A DNA stretch of 64,000 bases, taken from Streptomyces barringtoniae (GTDB lineage Bacteria; Actinomycetota; Actinomycetes; Streptomycetales; Streptomycetaceae). The position numbers and the translations under genes are program-made. The stretch covers positions 434,001 to 498,000 of the forward strand of contig NZ_JAJHNP010000001.1 of NCBI RefSeq assembly GCF_020819595.1. The letters run 5' to 3'. The notes under the pieces are model-generated. The model did not search any database. It was given only the letters and a program-made list of their open reading frames with translations, and had not been told where the DNA came from. Below are positions 43,265 to 51,473 of this stretch, piece by piece (positions within the stretch are counted from its first letter, which is position 1; every line of letters begins with the position of its first letter).

Positions 43265-44170
43265 TCAGGGCCCGGTCGGCACCCAGTCCGGCAGGGCTTC
43301 GGAGCGTTCCACCCACCCGGCGGGCGGCGTCCCCGCCTTGCCGGAGGCGAGCACTCCGCCCACGATCGCGCAGGTCGTGTCCACGTCGCCGCCGACTCCG
43401 GCCGTCGTCCAGAAGGCCGCCTCGAAGTCACCCAGACTCCGCGCGGCGGACCAGAGGGCGAAGGGAACGGTGTCGTGGGCGGTCGTACGGCGTCCGCAGC
43501 CCAGCACCGCCGCGACGGTGCCCGCGTCGCCGTAGTCGAGCATGTCCCGGGCGCGCCGGAGTCCCTGGCCGACGGCGCTCTTCGGCACCAGGGCGATGAC
43601 GCCGTCGAGGAGCGCCTCGGGGCTGGGCGGACCGTCCGGCGAGCCGGCCAGGGCCGCCGCGGCGGCCACGGCCATGGCGCCGACGACGGCCTCACGGTGC
43701 TGGTGGGTGGGATAGGCCGAGATCTCCGCCTGGTGGGTCGCCTGCTCCGGGTCGTCCGCGTACCAGGCGCCCAGCGGGGCGATCCGCATCGCCGCTCCGT
43801 TGCCCCAGGAGCCCTGTCCGTTGAACAGTGCGGCCGCCAGTTCACGCCAGTCCTCGCCCTCCCGGACGAGTCTCAGCAGCCGGTTGACGGCGGGGCCGTA
43901 GCCCCGGTCGAAGTCGTGGTGCTCGGCGAAGGAGCGGGCCAGTGAGTCCTGGTCGACGCGCCCGTGGGCGGCCAGGACGGCGACCACGGAGCAGGCCATC
44001 TCGGTGTCGTCCGTCCACTGCCAGGGCCCTGCGGGCAGCTCCCGCCGCTTCAGCAGGGGGTAGTTCGCCGGGACGAAGAACTGGGAGCCCAGGGCGTCCC
44101 CCACGGCCAGTCCGCGCAGGCTTGCCAGGGCGCGCTCCAGGCGCCCGGAGGAAGAGGAGTCAGCGGTCAT
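43265..44170 (-). CDS. ADP-ribosylglycohydrolase family protein
   Basis: 301 residues. The all-helical ARH/DraG fold with metal-binding motifs: GLAVGDALGSQF (about residue 22), WTDDTEMACSV (about 52) and VGGDVDTTCAIVGG near the C-terminus, the last two providing the Asp ligands of the dinuclear Mg site. Such enzymes remove ADP-ribose from proteins or hydrolyse related compounds. It starts 12 bases after the stop of the phosphatase gene (both leftward), so they are probably co-transcribed. Substrate unknown. The homologue occupies the same position in S. coelicolor. Confidence 0.9.
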   Translation of the reverse strand: MTADSSSSGRLERALASLRGLAVGDALGSQFFVPANYPLLKRRELPAGPWQWTDDTEMACSVVAVLAAHGRVDQDSLARSFAEHHDFDRGYGPAVNRLLRLVREGEDWRELAAALFNGQGSWGNGAAMRIAPLGAWYADDPEQATHQAEISAYPTHQHREAVVGAMAVAAAAALAGSPDGPPSPEALLDGVIALVPKSAVGQGLRRARDMLDYGDAGTVAAVLGCGRRTTAHDTVPFALWSAARSLGDFEAAFWTTAGVGGDVDTTCAIVGGVLASGKAGTPPAGWVERSEALPDWVPTGP

Positions 44171-44181
44171 CGCTCGCCACC

Positions 44182-44841
44182 CTATCCGTTCACCCAGTAC
44201 GGCACCGGTTCCCGCCAGCGCTCGAAAGGCCGGTCGAGCGTGTACTTGCCGTTGTCCCCGAGAACGAGCATCCGCATCTCGGCGTTCCCGGGGTTCGACA
44301 GTGACTCGAATTCCGCGACCGTCCAGTGGAACCAGCGCATGCAGAACAGCCGCATCGCGAGGCCATGGGTCACCAGGAGGACGTTCGGCGGGTGGTCCGG
44401 GTCCTCGAAGCTGCGGAACAGGCTCTCCAGGAAGCCGCCGACCCGGTCGTACACGTCCGCGCCGGACTCGCCCTGCGGGAACCGGAAGAAGAAGTGGCCG
44501 TACGCGTCGCGGTAGCTCTTCTGCAGGCGCACGTCGTCGCGGTCCTGCCAGTTGCCCCAGTCCTGTTCGCGCAGCCTGGGCTCCTCCCGGACCCGTATGA
44601 GGTCGGGGTCGAGGTGGAAGGCGCGGAGTGTCTCGTGCGTCCGCCGGTACGGGGAGACGTACACGCTCACGCGCTCAGGGCCGAAGAGCTCCCGGATCTC
44701 CTTGCCGGTCTCCTCCGCCTGCCGCCGGCCGCGCTCGGTCAGCCCGAGAGCGTGGTCGGGCTCGCGCTCGTACACGGAGTCGTCGACGTTGCCCGTGGAC
44801 TCGCCGTGCCGGACAAGGACGATGCGCCGTGGTCGTGCCAT
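44182..44841 (-). CDS. histidine phosphatase superfamily protein
   Basis: 219 residues. The phosphohistidine motif VRHGESTGN is at about residue 11; the second Arg (YVSPYRRTHET), the catalytic Glu (REQDWGNWQ) and the distal His (LLVTHGLAMRLF) are all in place, as in phosphoglycerate-mutase-like phosphatases. Lacking the long insertions of true glycolytic mutase, it is more likely a broad-specificity phosphatase. ATG start at 44841. First gene of a leftward pair with the ADP-ribosylglycohydrolase. Confidence 0.92.
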   Translation of the reverse strand: MARPRRIVLVRHGESTGNVDDSVYEREPDHALGLTERGRRQAEETGKEIRELFGPERVSVYVSPYRRTHETLRAFHLDPDLIRVREEPRLREQDWGNWQDRDDVRLQKSYRDAYGHFFFRFPQGESGADVYDRVGGFLESLFRSFEDPDHPPNVLLVTHGLAMRLFCMRWFHWTVAEFESLSNPGNAEMRMLVLGDNGKYTLDRPFERWREPVPYWVNG

Positions 44842-44992
44842 GCCAGAACCCTAGATCGAGCCAGAGGGAGTCGAGCACCCGTACGGGCTCCATACGGCGT
44901 AGGTCACACGAATCCCGCCTCCGGAGCCGTCCCCGACGCACTGAGCCGCACCCTGGGAGGTAAGTTTGCTATTCAAACGTACGACTGGGGTC

Positions 44993-45598
44993 TCAGACCG
45001 TCCAGGACGGCTCCAGCTCCACGATGTCACCGGAGAGCGCCGCGACGTCGGCCTCGGTCTGGGCACGCAGCGCCAGGCGCTCCACGCGCTCGGTGCGGTA
45101 CTTGCCGTGCTCGGCCGCCGACCGCCACATCGACAGGACCAGGAACTCCTGCCCGGGCGCCTCGGCGAACATCCCGCGGATCATGCCGGGTGAACCGGCC
45201 ATCGCCGGGTTCCAGACCTTCTCCTGCATGAGCGTGAAGTGCTCGACCCGCTCCTCGTGGATCCGGCACAGGGCCACCCGGATCAGATCGGAGTCGGTGA
45301 ACCGCGGCTCGAAGCCCGTCTTCACGTCGAAGCGGTACTCGAACAACTTGACCTGCGCGTCCTTGAACGTGCCGGACTGGGCGGCCGCCAGGCGGTCGTG
45401 CGAGCGGGCCATGAAGGAGTCGTAGAAGGCACGGCTCTCCCAGAAGGCGAAGATGTGCGCCATCCCCGGCCGCTGCCGGCTCCAGCCTCCACCCTGCCCC
45501 CGGAAACCCGGCTCCCCCAGAAGCCCCGCCCATTTCCGCTGCCCCCGCTCGAAACCGCGGCGGTCCACCACGGTGCAGCGAATCCACTTGACCAGCAC
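44993..45598 (-). CDS. DUF4937 (YdbC-like) protein
   Basis: 201 residues from GTG 45598. Two similar ferredoxin-like halves: residues 1-95 (VKWIRCTVVDRRGFERGQRKWAG ... IFAFWESRAFYDSFMA) and 105-200 (LIRVALCRIHEERVEHFTLMQE ... FLVLSMWRSAAEHGKYRTERV), as in dimeric alpha/beta-barrel monooxygenase-like proteins. No cofactor motif is visible, and the family has no assigned function. Neighbouring genes run the same way, but about 150 bases separate it from the phosphatase. Longer in-frame starts lack ribosome sites. Confidence 0.75.
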   Translation of the reverse strand: MLVKWIRCTVVDRRGFERGQRKWAGLLGEPGFRGQGGGWSRQRPGMAHIFAFWESRAFYDSFMARSHDRLAAAQSGTFKDAQVKLFEYRFDVKTGFEPRFTDSDLIRVALCRIHEERVEHFTLMQEKVWNPAMAGSPGMIRGMFAEAPGQEFLVLSMWRSAAEHGKYRTERVERLALRAQTEADVAALSGDIVELEPSWTV

Positions 45599-45750
45599 CG
45601 CGCCATCGTAAGGCCAGCGGACGTGGCGTCGGTCACGCTCCGGCGCAGATCGCCCGCGCATGCGCCACGCGCGCGTGGCACGATGGACAAGGAGCCCTGA
45701 CTGCACCCGAGTTGGGGAGTGAGGCAACCACCGGGGGAAGGGGAAGCCTG

Positions 45751-46281
45751 TTGACCGGCTTCAGCAAGGGAATCGGCAAGGTCGAGGTGGGGCTCAAGTG
45801 GGACCCCAGTCCTGCGGGCCAGCCGCCGACCGATCTCGACCTGGTCGCCGCGACGTTCCTGTCGGGCGACCCGTACGGGGCCCCGGCCTATCTGGTGCAC
45901 TTCGACAGCCGTTCACCGGACGGCACGATCTTCCTCAACCGGGACAGCACCGACGGCAGGGGCTTCGGCTGGGACGAGGTCATGACGCTGGAACTGGACC
46001 GGCTCGACGGCCGGTACGCGCGCGTGGTGGTCGGTGTCGTCATCCAACAGCAGTCCGGCCACAGGACGTTCGTCAACGTGCTGAATCCGGCCATGCGCAT
46101 CCGGGTGGAGCGCTACACCGTGCTCGCCCAGGACGACTTCGGCTCGGTCCTCGGGGCGACGGCTGCCACCATCGCGGAATTCGTCCGTGACGCCGCCGGG
46201 GAGTGGACCTTCCGCCCCGGCGTGCACGGCTTCGAGGAGGACCCGGCGACCTTCACCCGGGTCATGGGCAGAGCCCGGTAG
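45751..46281 (+). CDS. TerD-family protein
   Basis: 176 residues from TTG 45751, preceded by GAAGGGGAAG. The beta-sandwich TerD fold is recognisable: the start FSKGIGKVEVGLKWDP, then DLDLVAATF, HFDSRSPDG, DEVMTLELDRL. TerD proteins bind calcium through Asp pairs and occur in tellurite/phage-resistance and membrane-stress modules. Here it stands alone, without other ter genes, in a conserved backbone position. An upstream in-frame TTG at 45712 is possible but lacks a ribosome site. Precise role unknown. Confidence 0.82.
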   Translation: MTGFSKGIGKVEVGLKWDPSPAGQPPTDLDLVAATFLSGDPYGAPAYLVHFDSRSPDGTIFLNRDSTDGRGFGWDEVMTLELDRLDGRYARVVVGVVIQQQSGHRTFVNVLNPAMRIRVERYTVLAQDDFGSVLGATAATIAEFVRDAAGEWTFRPGVHGFEEDPATFTRVMGRAR

Positions 46282-46283
46282 CG

Positions 46284-46317
46284 GTAAGGGACGCCGACCG
46301 TAGCCGGCGCCCCTTAC
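46284..46317. terminator. terminator between terD-like gene and nrdJ
   Basis: GTAAGGG-A-CGCCG ... CGGCG-C-CCCTTAC: a 12-pair stem with one mismatch between two convergent stops; serves both directions. Confidence 0.78.
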
Positions 46318-46340
46318 TTCACTTCAGGAACCGCGCGTCG

Positions 46341-49244
46341 TCAGCTGCAGCCGCTGGTCGAGCCGCAGCCCTCGCAGATGTAGCAGGAACCGGCCCGCTG
46401 CATCTTCGTACCGCAGGAGAAGCAGAGCGGGGCGTCGGCCTGGATGCCCAGCTGCATCTCCACCAGCTCGGCGCTGGTGTGGGCCTGCTTCGGGGCGGGC
46501 TTGGCCGCCTCGGACTCGGCCTTGGGCGTGGCGACCGCCTTCAGCTCCTGCGCGCGCGGCGCGGACTGGGCGAGGCCCTCGACGTCGACCTCGTCGTCAT
46601 CCATGGACTGCTCGTACGAACCGGTCTCCAGGTGCCGCTGACGCTCCTCGGCCGAGTGGATGCCGAGCGCGGAGCGGGTCTCGAAGGGCAGGAAGTCCAG
46701 CGCCAGGCGGCGGAAGATGTAGTCGACGATCGACTGCGCCATCCGCACGTCCGGGTCGTCCGTCATACCGGCCGGCTCGAAGCGCATGTTGGTGAACTTC
46801 GAGACGTACGTCTCCAGCGGCACGCCGTACTGGAGGCCGACGGAGACCGCGATGGAGAAGGCGTCCATCATGCCCGCGAGGGTCGAGCCCTGCTTGGACA
46901 TCTTCAGGAAGACCTCGCCGAGACCGTCGTCCGGGTAGGAGTTGGCGGTCATGTAGCCCTCGGCGCCACCGACCGTGAAGGACGTGGTGATCCCCGGGCG
47001 GCCCTTGGGGAGACGCTTGCGGACCGGGCGGTACTCGACGACCTTCTCGACCACCCGGGGCTCGACCGCCGCGGGCTCCTCGGCCTTCTTCTCGTCCGCG
47101 GAGTCCTTCTTCTTGGCGGAGAGCGGCTGGCCGACCTTGCAGTTGTCGCGGTAGATCGCGAGCGCCTTGACGCCCAGCTTCCAGGCCTCGAAGTAGATCT
47201 CCTCGACCTCCTCGACGGTCGCCGTCTCCGGCATGTTGACCGTCTTGGAGATGGCGCCGGAGATCCACGGCTGGATCGCGGCCATCATGCGGACGTGGCC
47301 CATCGGGGAGATGGCGCGCTCGCCCATGGCGCAGTCGAACACCTCGTAGTGCTGGTGCTTCAGGCCGGGGGCGTCGATCACGTTGCCGTGGTCGGCGATG
47401 TGGGCGACGATCGCCTCGATCTGCTCCTCCTGGTAGCCCAGGCGGCGCAGGGCCTGCGGGACGGTGCCGTTGACGATCTGCATCGAGCCGCCGCCGACCA
47501 GCTTCTTGAACTTCACGAGCGCCAGGTCGGGCTCGACACCGGTGGTGTCGCAGGACATCGCCAGACCGATGGTGCCGGTCGGGGCGAGGACGGACGCCTG
47601 GGAGTTACGGAAACCGTTCTTCTCACCGAGACGGACGACGTCCTGCCAGGCCTCAGTGGCGGCGGCCCAGACCGGGGTGTCCAGGTCGTCCATGCGGACG
47701 GCCTTGCCGTTGGCGTCGGCGTGCTGCGCCATGACGCGCTTGTGGGCATCGGCGTTGCGGGCGTAGCCGTCGTACGTGCCGACGACCGCGGCGAGTTCGG
47801 CGGAGCGGCGGTAGGCCGTACCCGTCATCAGGGAGGTGATGGCGCCGGCGAGGGCGCGGCCGCCGTCGGAGTCGTAGGCGTGGCCGGTGGCCATCAGCAG
47901 GGCGCCGAGGTTGGCGTAGCCGATGCCGAGCTGGCGGAACGCGCGCGTGTTCTCGCCGATCTTCTGGGTCGGGAAGTCCGCGAAGCAGATCGAGATGTCC
48001 ATCGCGGTGATGACCAGCTCGACGACCTTCTGGAAGCGCTCGGTCTCGAAGGACTGGCTGCCCTTGCCGTCGTCCTTGAGGAACTTCATCAGGTTCAGCG
48101 AGGCCAGGTTGCAGGACGTGTTGTCCAGGTGCATGTACTCGCTGCACGGGTTCGACGCGGTGATCCGGCCGGACTCGGGGCAGGTGTGCCAGTTGTTGAT
48201 GGTGTCGTCGTACTGGATGCCCGGGTCGGCGCAGGCCCACGCGGCCTCGGCGATCTTGCGGAAGAGCGTCTTGGCGTCGACCTCCTCGATGACCTCACCG
48301 GTCATACGGGCGCGCAGGCCGAACTTGTCGCCCTCCTCGACCGCCTTCATGAACTCGTCGTTCACCCGGACCGAGTTGTTGGCGTTCTGGTACTGGACGG
48401 AGGTGATGTCGTCGCCGCCCAGGTCCATGTCGAAGCCCGCGTCACGCAGGACGCGGATCTTCTCCTCTTCCTTGACCTTGGTCTCGATGAAGTCCTCGAT
48501 GTCGGGGTGGTCGACGTCGAGCACGACCATCTTGGCGGCGCGGCGGGTGGCACCACCGGACTTGATGGTGCCGGCGGAGGCGTCGGCGCCGCGCATGAAG
48601 GAGACCGGACCGGAGGCGTTGCCGCCGGAGGACAGCAGCTCCTTGGAGGAGCGGATGCGGGAGAGGTTCAGGCCGGCACCGGAGCCGCCCTTGAAGATCA
48701 TGCCCTCTTCCTTGTACCAGTCGAGGATCGACTCCATGGAGTCGTCGACGGACAGGATGAAGCAGGCGGAGACCTGCTGGGGCTGCGGGGTGCCCACGTT
48801 GAACCAGACGGGGCTGTTGAAGCTGAAGATCTGGTGCAGGAGGGCGTGGGCCAGCTCGTGCTCGAAGATCTCGGCGTCGGCGGGCGAGGCGAAGTACTTG
48901 TGGTCCTCGCCGGCCTTCCGGTACGTCTTCACGATGCGGTCGATCAGCTGCTTGAGGCTGGTCTCGCGCTGCGGGGTGCCGACGGCACCGCGGAAGTACT
49001 TGCTGGTGACGATGTTGACCGCGTTCACCGACCAGAAGTCGGGGAACTCGACGCCACGCTGCTCGAAATTGACCGAGCCGTCGCGCCAGTTGGTCATGAC
49101 GACGTCACGACGCTCCCACGAAACCTCGTCGTACGGGTGTACGCCGGGGGTGGTGTGGATGCGCTCGATGTGCAGTCCCTTGTTACCCGCCTTGGTGCCC
49201 TTGGCTCGGGAACCTCGTGCCGGACCGCTCGCCGTCTCTGTCAT
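46341..49244 (-). CDS. nrdJ: class II (adenosylcobalamin-dependent) ribonucleotide reductase
   Basis: 967 residues from ATG 49244 (GGGAGG upstream). Reduces ribonucleotides to deoxyribonucleotides independently of oxygen. Conserved features include the substrate and radical-site region NPCSEYMHLDNTSCNLASLN (about 370-390), ACFILSVDDSMESI, and the finger-loop SCDTTGVEP. The C-terminus has a zinc-ribbon-like tail CFSCGTKMQRAGSCYICEGC and the redox cysteines. About residues 690-730 are a charged linker (KKKDSADEKKAEEPAAVE). It is downstream of nrdR in one operon and repressed by NrdR according to the known Streptomyces nrdRJ system. No cobalamin riboswitch is seen. Confidence 0.97.
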   Translation of the reverse strand: MTETASGPARGSRAKGTKAGNKGLHIERIHTTPGVHPYDEVSWERRDVVMTNWRDGSVNFEQRGVEFPDFWSVNAVNIVTSKYFRGAVGTPQRETSLKQLIDRIVKTYRKAGEDHKYFASPADAEIFEHELAHALLHQIFSFNSPVWFNVGTPQPQQVSACFILSVDDSMESILDWYKEEGMIFKGGSGAGLNLSRIRSSKELLSSGGNASGPVSFMRGADASAGTIKSGGATRRAAKMVVLDVDHPDIEDFIETKVKEEEKIRVLRDAGFDMDLGGDDITSVQYQNANNSVRVNDEFMKAVEEGDKFGLRARMTGEVIEEVDAKTLFRKIAEAAWACADPGIQYDDTINNWHTCPESGRITASNPCSEYMHLDNTSCNLASLNLMKFLKDDGKGSQSFETERFQKVVELVITAMDISICFADFPTQKIGENTRAFRQLGIGYANLGALLMATGHAYDSDGGRALAGAITSLMTGTAYRRSAELAAVVGTYDGYARNADAHKRVMAQHADANGKAVRMDDLDTPVWAAATEAWQDVVRLGEKNGFRNSQASVLAPTGTIGLAMSCDTTGVEPDLALVKFKKLVGGGSMQIVNGTVPQALRRLGYQEEQIEAIVAHIADHGNVIDAPGLKHQHYEVFDCAMGERAISPMGHVRMMAAIQPWISGAISKTVNMPETATVEEVEEIYFEAWKLGVKALAIYRDNCKVGQPLSAKKKDSADEKKAEEPAAVEPRVVEKVVEYRPVRKRLPKGRPGITTSFTVGGAEGYMTANSYPDDGLGEVFLKMSKQGSTLAGMMDAFSIAVSVGLQYGVPLETYVSKFTNMRFEPAGMTDDPDVRMAQSIVDYIFRRLALDFLPFETRSALGIHSAEERQRHLETGSYEQSMDDDEVDVEGLAQSAPRAQELKAVATPKAESEAAKPAPKQAHTSAELVEMQLGIQADAPLCFSCGTKMQRAGSCYICEGCGSTSGCS

Positions 49245-49277
49245 GCCGCCTCCCTGTACAGGCAAAAACGCCCTGAA

Positions 49278-49301
49278 GTGCCACGTTTGTTCCCGTGGCA
49301 C
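49278..49301 (-). other. hairpin in the nrdR-nrdJ spacer
   Basis: GTGCCACG-(8)-CGTGGCAC, a perfect 8-base stem in the 165-base gap between nrdR and nrdJ. It could stabilise or process the message, or attenuate nrdJ. No U-run follows. Confidence 0.45.
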
Positions 49302-49409
49302 AGTGTTCTGTCGTGTGTTGCGGGCACCCTCAGCTGCCACCCGCAACAGGTCTTCGGTCGCCGCCTTCCGGCCGGAACCCGGCTCTCCTCCCGGTTTCCG
49401 GCCCGCCGG

Positions 49410-49961
49410 TCAGTCGGCGGCGTTGGCGGGCACGGGAACCTGAGTGGTCCCTCCGGGCCCGCGATCGTCTTGCCGGCTCCCCGTCCCCGCGTCTTCCTCG
49501 TCCGCGGCGGGGCCTCGCGTCGCCTCCCTCAGCTCCGCGATGGCGGCCTCGAAGTCCTCGAGCGAGTCGAACGCCCGGTAGACGGAGGCGAATCGCAGAT
49601 AGGCGACGAGGTCGAGCTCCTGCAACGGGCCGAGTATGGCCAGCCCGACGTCATGGGTGGTCAGCTCGGCGCTCCCGGTGGCCCGCACCGCCTCCTCGAC
49701 CCGCTGGCCGAGCTGGGCGAGCGCGTCCTCGGTGACAGGCCGCCCCTGGCATGCCTTGCGCACACCGTTGATGACCTTGGTACGGCTGAAAGGCTCGGTG
49801 ACCCCCGACCGCTTGATCACCATGAGCGAGCACGTCTCCACGGTCGTGAAACGACGGGAGCAGTCAGGACACTGGCGGCGCCTTCGGATCGACGTGCCGT
49901 CGTCGGTCGTACGACTGTCGACCACGCGGCTGTCGGGGTGCCTGCAGAAGGGGCAGTGCAT
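49410..49961 (-). CDS. nrdR: transcriptional repressor NrdR
   Basis: 183 residues from ATG 49961 (TTGGAG upstream). The N-terminal zinc ribbon [17 protein letters not shown] ... [10 protein letters not shown] has four Cys, followed by the ATP-cone ([24 protein letters not shown]) that senses ATP/dATP, then the helical remainder ([15 protein letters not shown]). NrdR represses ribonucleotide reductase operons when dATP is high, binding paired boxes. The C-terminal 35 residues are a polar tail absent from most NrdRs. First gene of the nrdRJ operon. Confidence 0.96.
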   Translation of the reverse strand: MHCPFCRHPDSRVVDSRTTDDGTSIRRRRQCPDCSRRFTTVETCSLMVIKRSGVTEPFSRTKVINGVRKACQGRPVTEDALAQLGQRVEEAVRATGSAELTTHDVGLAILGPLQELDLVAYLRFASVYRAFDSLEDFEAAIAELREATRGPAADEEDAGTGSRQDDRGPGGTTQVPVPANAAD

Positions 49962-50069
49962 GATCTCCAACCCTCCTCACAGCAGACTCAAGAACCTCAC
50001 CGAGCCACATGAGCCCCGCGAAGCAGCCCTAAGCATAGGCGATCGCGGAGCCGCCTCAGACCCGGGGGA

Positions 50070-50113
50070 CCACAACTTCTGGGCCGGTGTAGCCATCCAA
50101 CCACTAGATGTGG
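50070..50113. promoter_or_regulatory. paired NrdR-like boxes upstream of nrdR
   Basis: CCACAACTTCTGG (50070-50082) and CCACTAGATGTGG (50101-50113): the second is a near-palindrome and the two are 31 bases centre to centre, three helical turns, as expected for tandem NrdR sites. They lie 110-150 bases upstream of the nrdR start. Confidence 0.55.
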
Positions 50114-50450
50114 GGATTGGCTCATACATCAAGCCCAACTCGCGTGTCGCGAGGAACGAAAGCGGAGGCCCGAGCCGCAGGGTCCGCCAGAGACACGCGG
50201 GCGCACAGGCGTATCGCTGTGCGACTTACGGAGATACCGTGGGCGCCGCACGGAGGACGCGTGGGACTCCGGCACAGAAGGGCCCCGGAGCCCGGACGAG
50301 CAGGTTCCGGATGGCAGACTGGGGCGGCGGCCCACAAGGTCGGCGACCTCAGCGGGGAAGAGTACAACAATGGGCGCTTTTGCCCGCCAGGTGCCGCGTC
50401 AGCAATACACCCAGACTCGTGATCGCGTCAGGTGAATCGCACTTTTTCAC

Positions 50451-50466
50451 TCGAACGTGTGTTTGG
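50451..50466 (+). promoter_or_regulatory. LexA-binding SOS box
   Basis: TCGAACGTGTGTTTGG closely fits the actinobacterial SOS consensus TCGAAC-N4-GTTCGA (13 of 16 or so positions), 60 bases upstream of the lexA GTG; supports autoregulation. Confidence 0.8.
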
Positions 50467-50525
50467 CGCAACCTTTCGAAAGCAACTACCGTTGTCCAGC
50501 AGGGAGACCATCGAGAGGGGCCGAC

Positions 50526-51305
50526 GTGACCACCACCGCAGACAGTGCCACCATCACCGCCCAGGACCGCTCCCAGGGACGAGTCGAGCCGGTACACGTG
50601 ATGAACGAAGCCACGAATCCCGAGGGGCACAAGCGCTCCCTGCCGGGCCGACCTCCAGGCATCCGGGCGGACAGCTCCGGACTGACCGACCGCCAGCGCC
50701 GCGTGATCGAAGTCATCCGGGACTCCGTCCAGCGGCGCGGTTACCCGCCGTCGATGCGCGAGATCGGCCAGGCCGTCGGCCTCTCGAGCACCTCATCGGT
50801 CGCGCATCAGCTGATGGCGCTGGAGCGCAAGGGCTTCCTGCGCCGCGACCCGCACCGCCCGCGCGCGTACGAGGTCCGGGGGTCGGACCAGGCCGTGACC
50901 GTGCAGCCCACGGACACCGCCGGCAAGCCCGCCGCGTCGTACGTCCCGCTGGTCGGCCGCATCGCCGCCGGTGGCCCCATCCTCGCGGAGGAGTCCGTCG
51001 AGGACGTCTTCCCTCTCCCCCGCCAGCTCGTCGGCGATGGTGAACTGTTCGTCCTCAAGGTCGTCGGCGACTCCATGATCGAGGCCGCGATCTGCGACGG
51101 CGACTGGGTCACCGTCCGCCGGCAGCCGGTCGCCGAGAACGGCGACATCGTGGCGGCGATGCTCGACGGCGAAGCCACCGTCAAGCGCTTCAAGCGCGAG
51201 GACGGCCACGTCTGGCTCCTCCCGCACAACGCGGCCTACGAGCCGATCCCCGGCGACGACGCGACCATCCTGGGCAAGGTCGTCGCGGTGCTGCGGCGCG
51301 TGTGA
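50526..51305 (+). CDS. lexA: LexA SOS repressor
   Basis: 259 residues from GTG 50526 (GAGAGGGG upstream); from ATG 50601 it would have 234 residues, the length I recall for S. coelicolor LexA, so the longer N-terminus is uncertain. The winged helix DNA-binding domain spans [20 protein letters not shown]...[17 protein letters not shown]. The autocleavage site Ala-Gly is in GRIAAGGPI, with catalytic Ser in VGDSMIEA and Lys in [10 protein letters not shown]. RecA filaments trigger self-cleavage and release of DNA-repair genes. Divergent from nrdR; convergent with the dinG-like gene. Confidence 0.96.
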   Translation: MTTTADSATITAQDRSQGRVEPVHVMNEATNPEGHKRSLPGRPPGIRADSSGLTDRQRRVIEVIRDSVQRRGYPPSMREIGQAVGLSSTSSVAHQLMALERKGFLRRDPHRPRAYEVRGSDQAVTVQPTDTAGKPAASYVPLVGRIAAGGPILAEESVEDVFPLPRQLVGDGELFVLKVVGDSMIEAAICDGDWVTVRRQPVAENGDIVAAMLDGEATVKRFKREDGHVWLLPHNAAYEPIPGDDATILGKVVAVLRRV

Positions 51306-51351
51306 CGCCTGCGGCGGGCAGGCCGTACGGCCGGCCCGCTCCCTGACCGGG

Positions 51352-51379
51352 CCCCGGAACCCCTGCGCCGGTTCCGGGG
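51352..51379 (+). terminator. lexA terminator hairpin
   Basis: Perfect 10-base stem CCCCGGAACC / GGTTCCGGGG with an 8-base loop, 46 bases past the lexA stop. Confidence 0.85.
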
Positions 51380-51427
51380 TCCTGCTGTGCCCCCTGCTGC
51401 GTCCAGGGGGCTGCCCGGTGCTCTCGT

Positions 51428-51473
51428 ATCGCGGGGGTAGCCTGACCGGCGCCGGTCAGGCTACCCCCGCGAT
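51428..51473. terminator. 46-base perfect palindrome ending dinG
   Basis: Two 23-base arms (ATCGCGGGGGTAGCCTGACC + GGC and its exact complement) meet with no spacer and abut the dinG stop codon. As RNA it folds to a very stable hairpin on either strand, so a bidirectional terminator between lexA and dinG. Confidence 0.85.

Larger units (their letters stand above)
49962..50525. other. divergent nrdR/lexA promoter region
   Basis: 564 bases without a gene. It contains the NrdR-like boxes on the nrdR side and the SOS box on the lexA side. The middle (50130-50400) shows no conserved frame or strong hairpin. Confidence 0.6.

Noticed and set aside
46203..50012. 1269-codon plus-strand frame opposite nrdJ and nrdR
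   Set aside because: Shadow frame; the minus strand encodes two clear proteins with all family motifs.
49245..50525. Cobalamin riboswitch before nrdR or nrdJ
   Set aside because: No B12-box-like sequence or long structured leader was seen.
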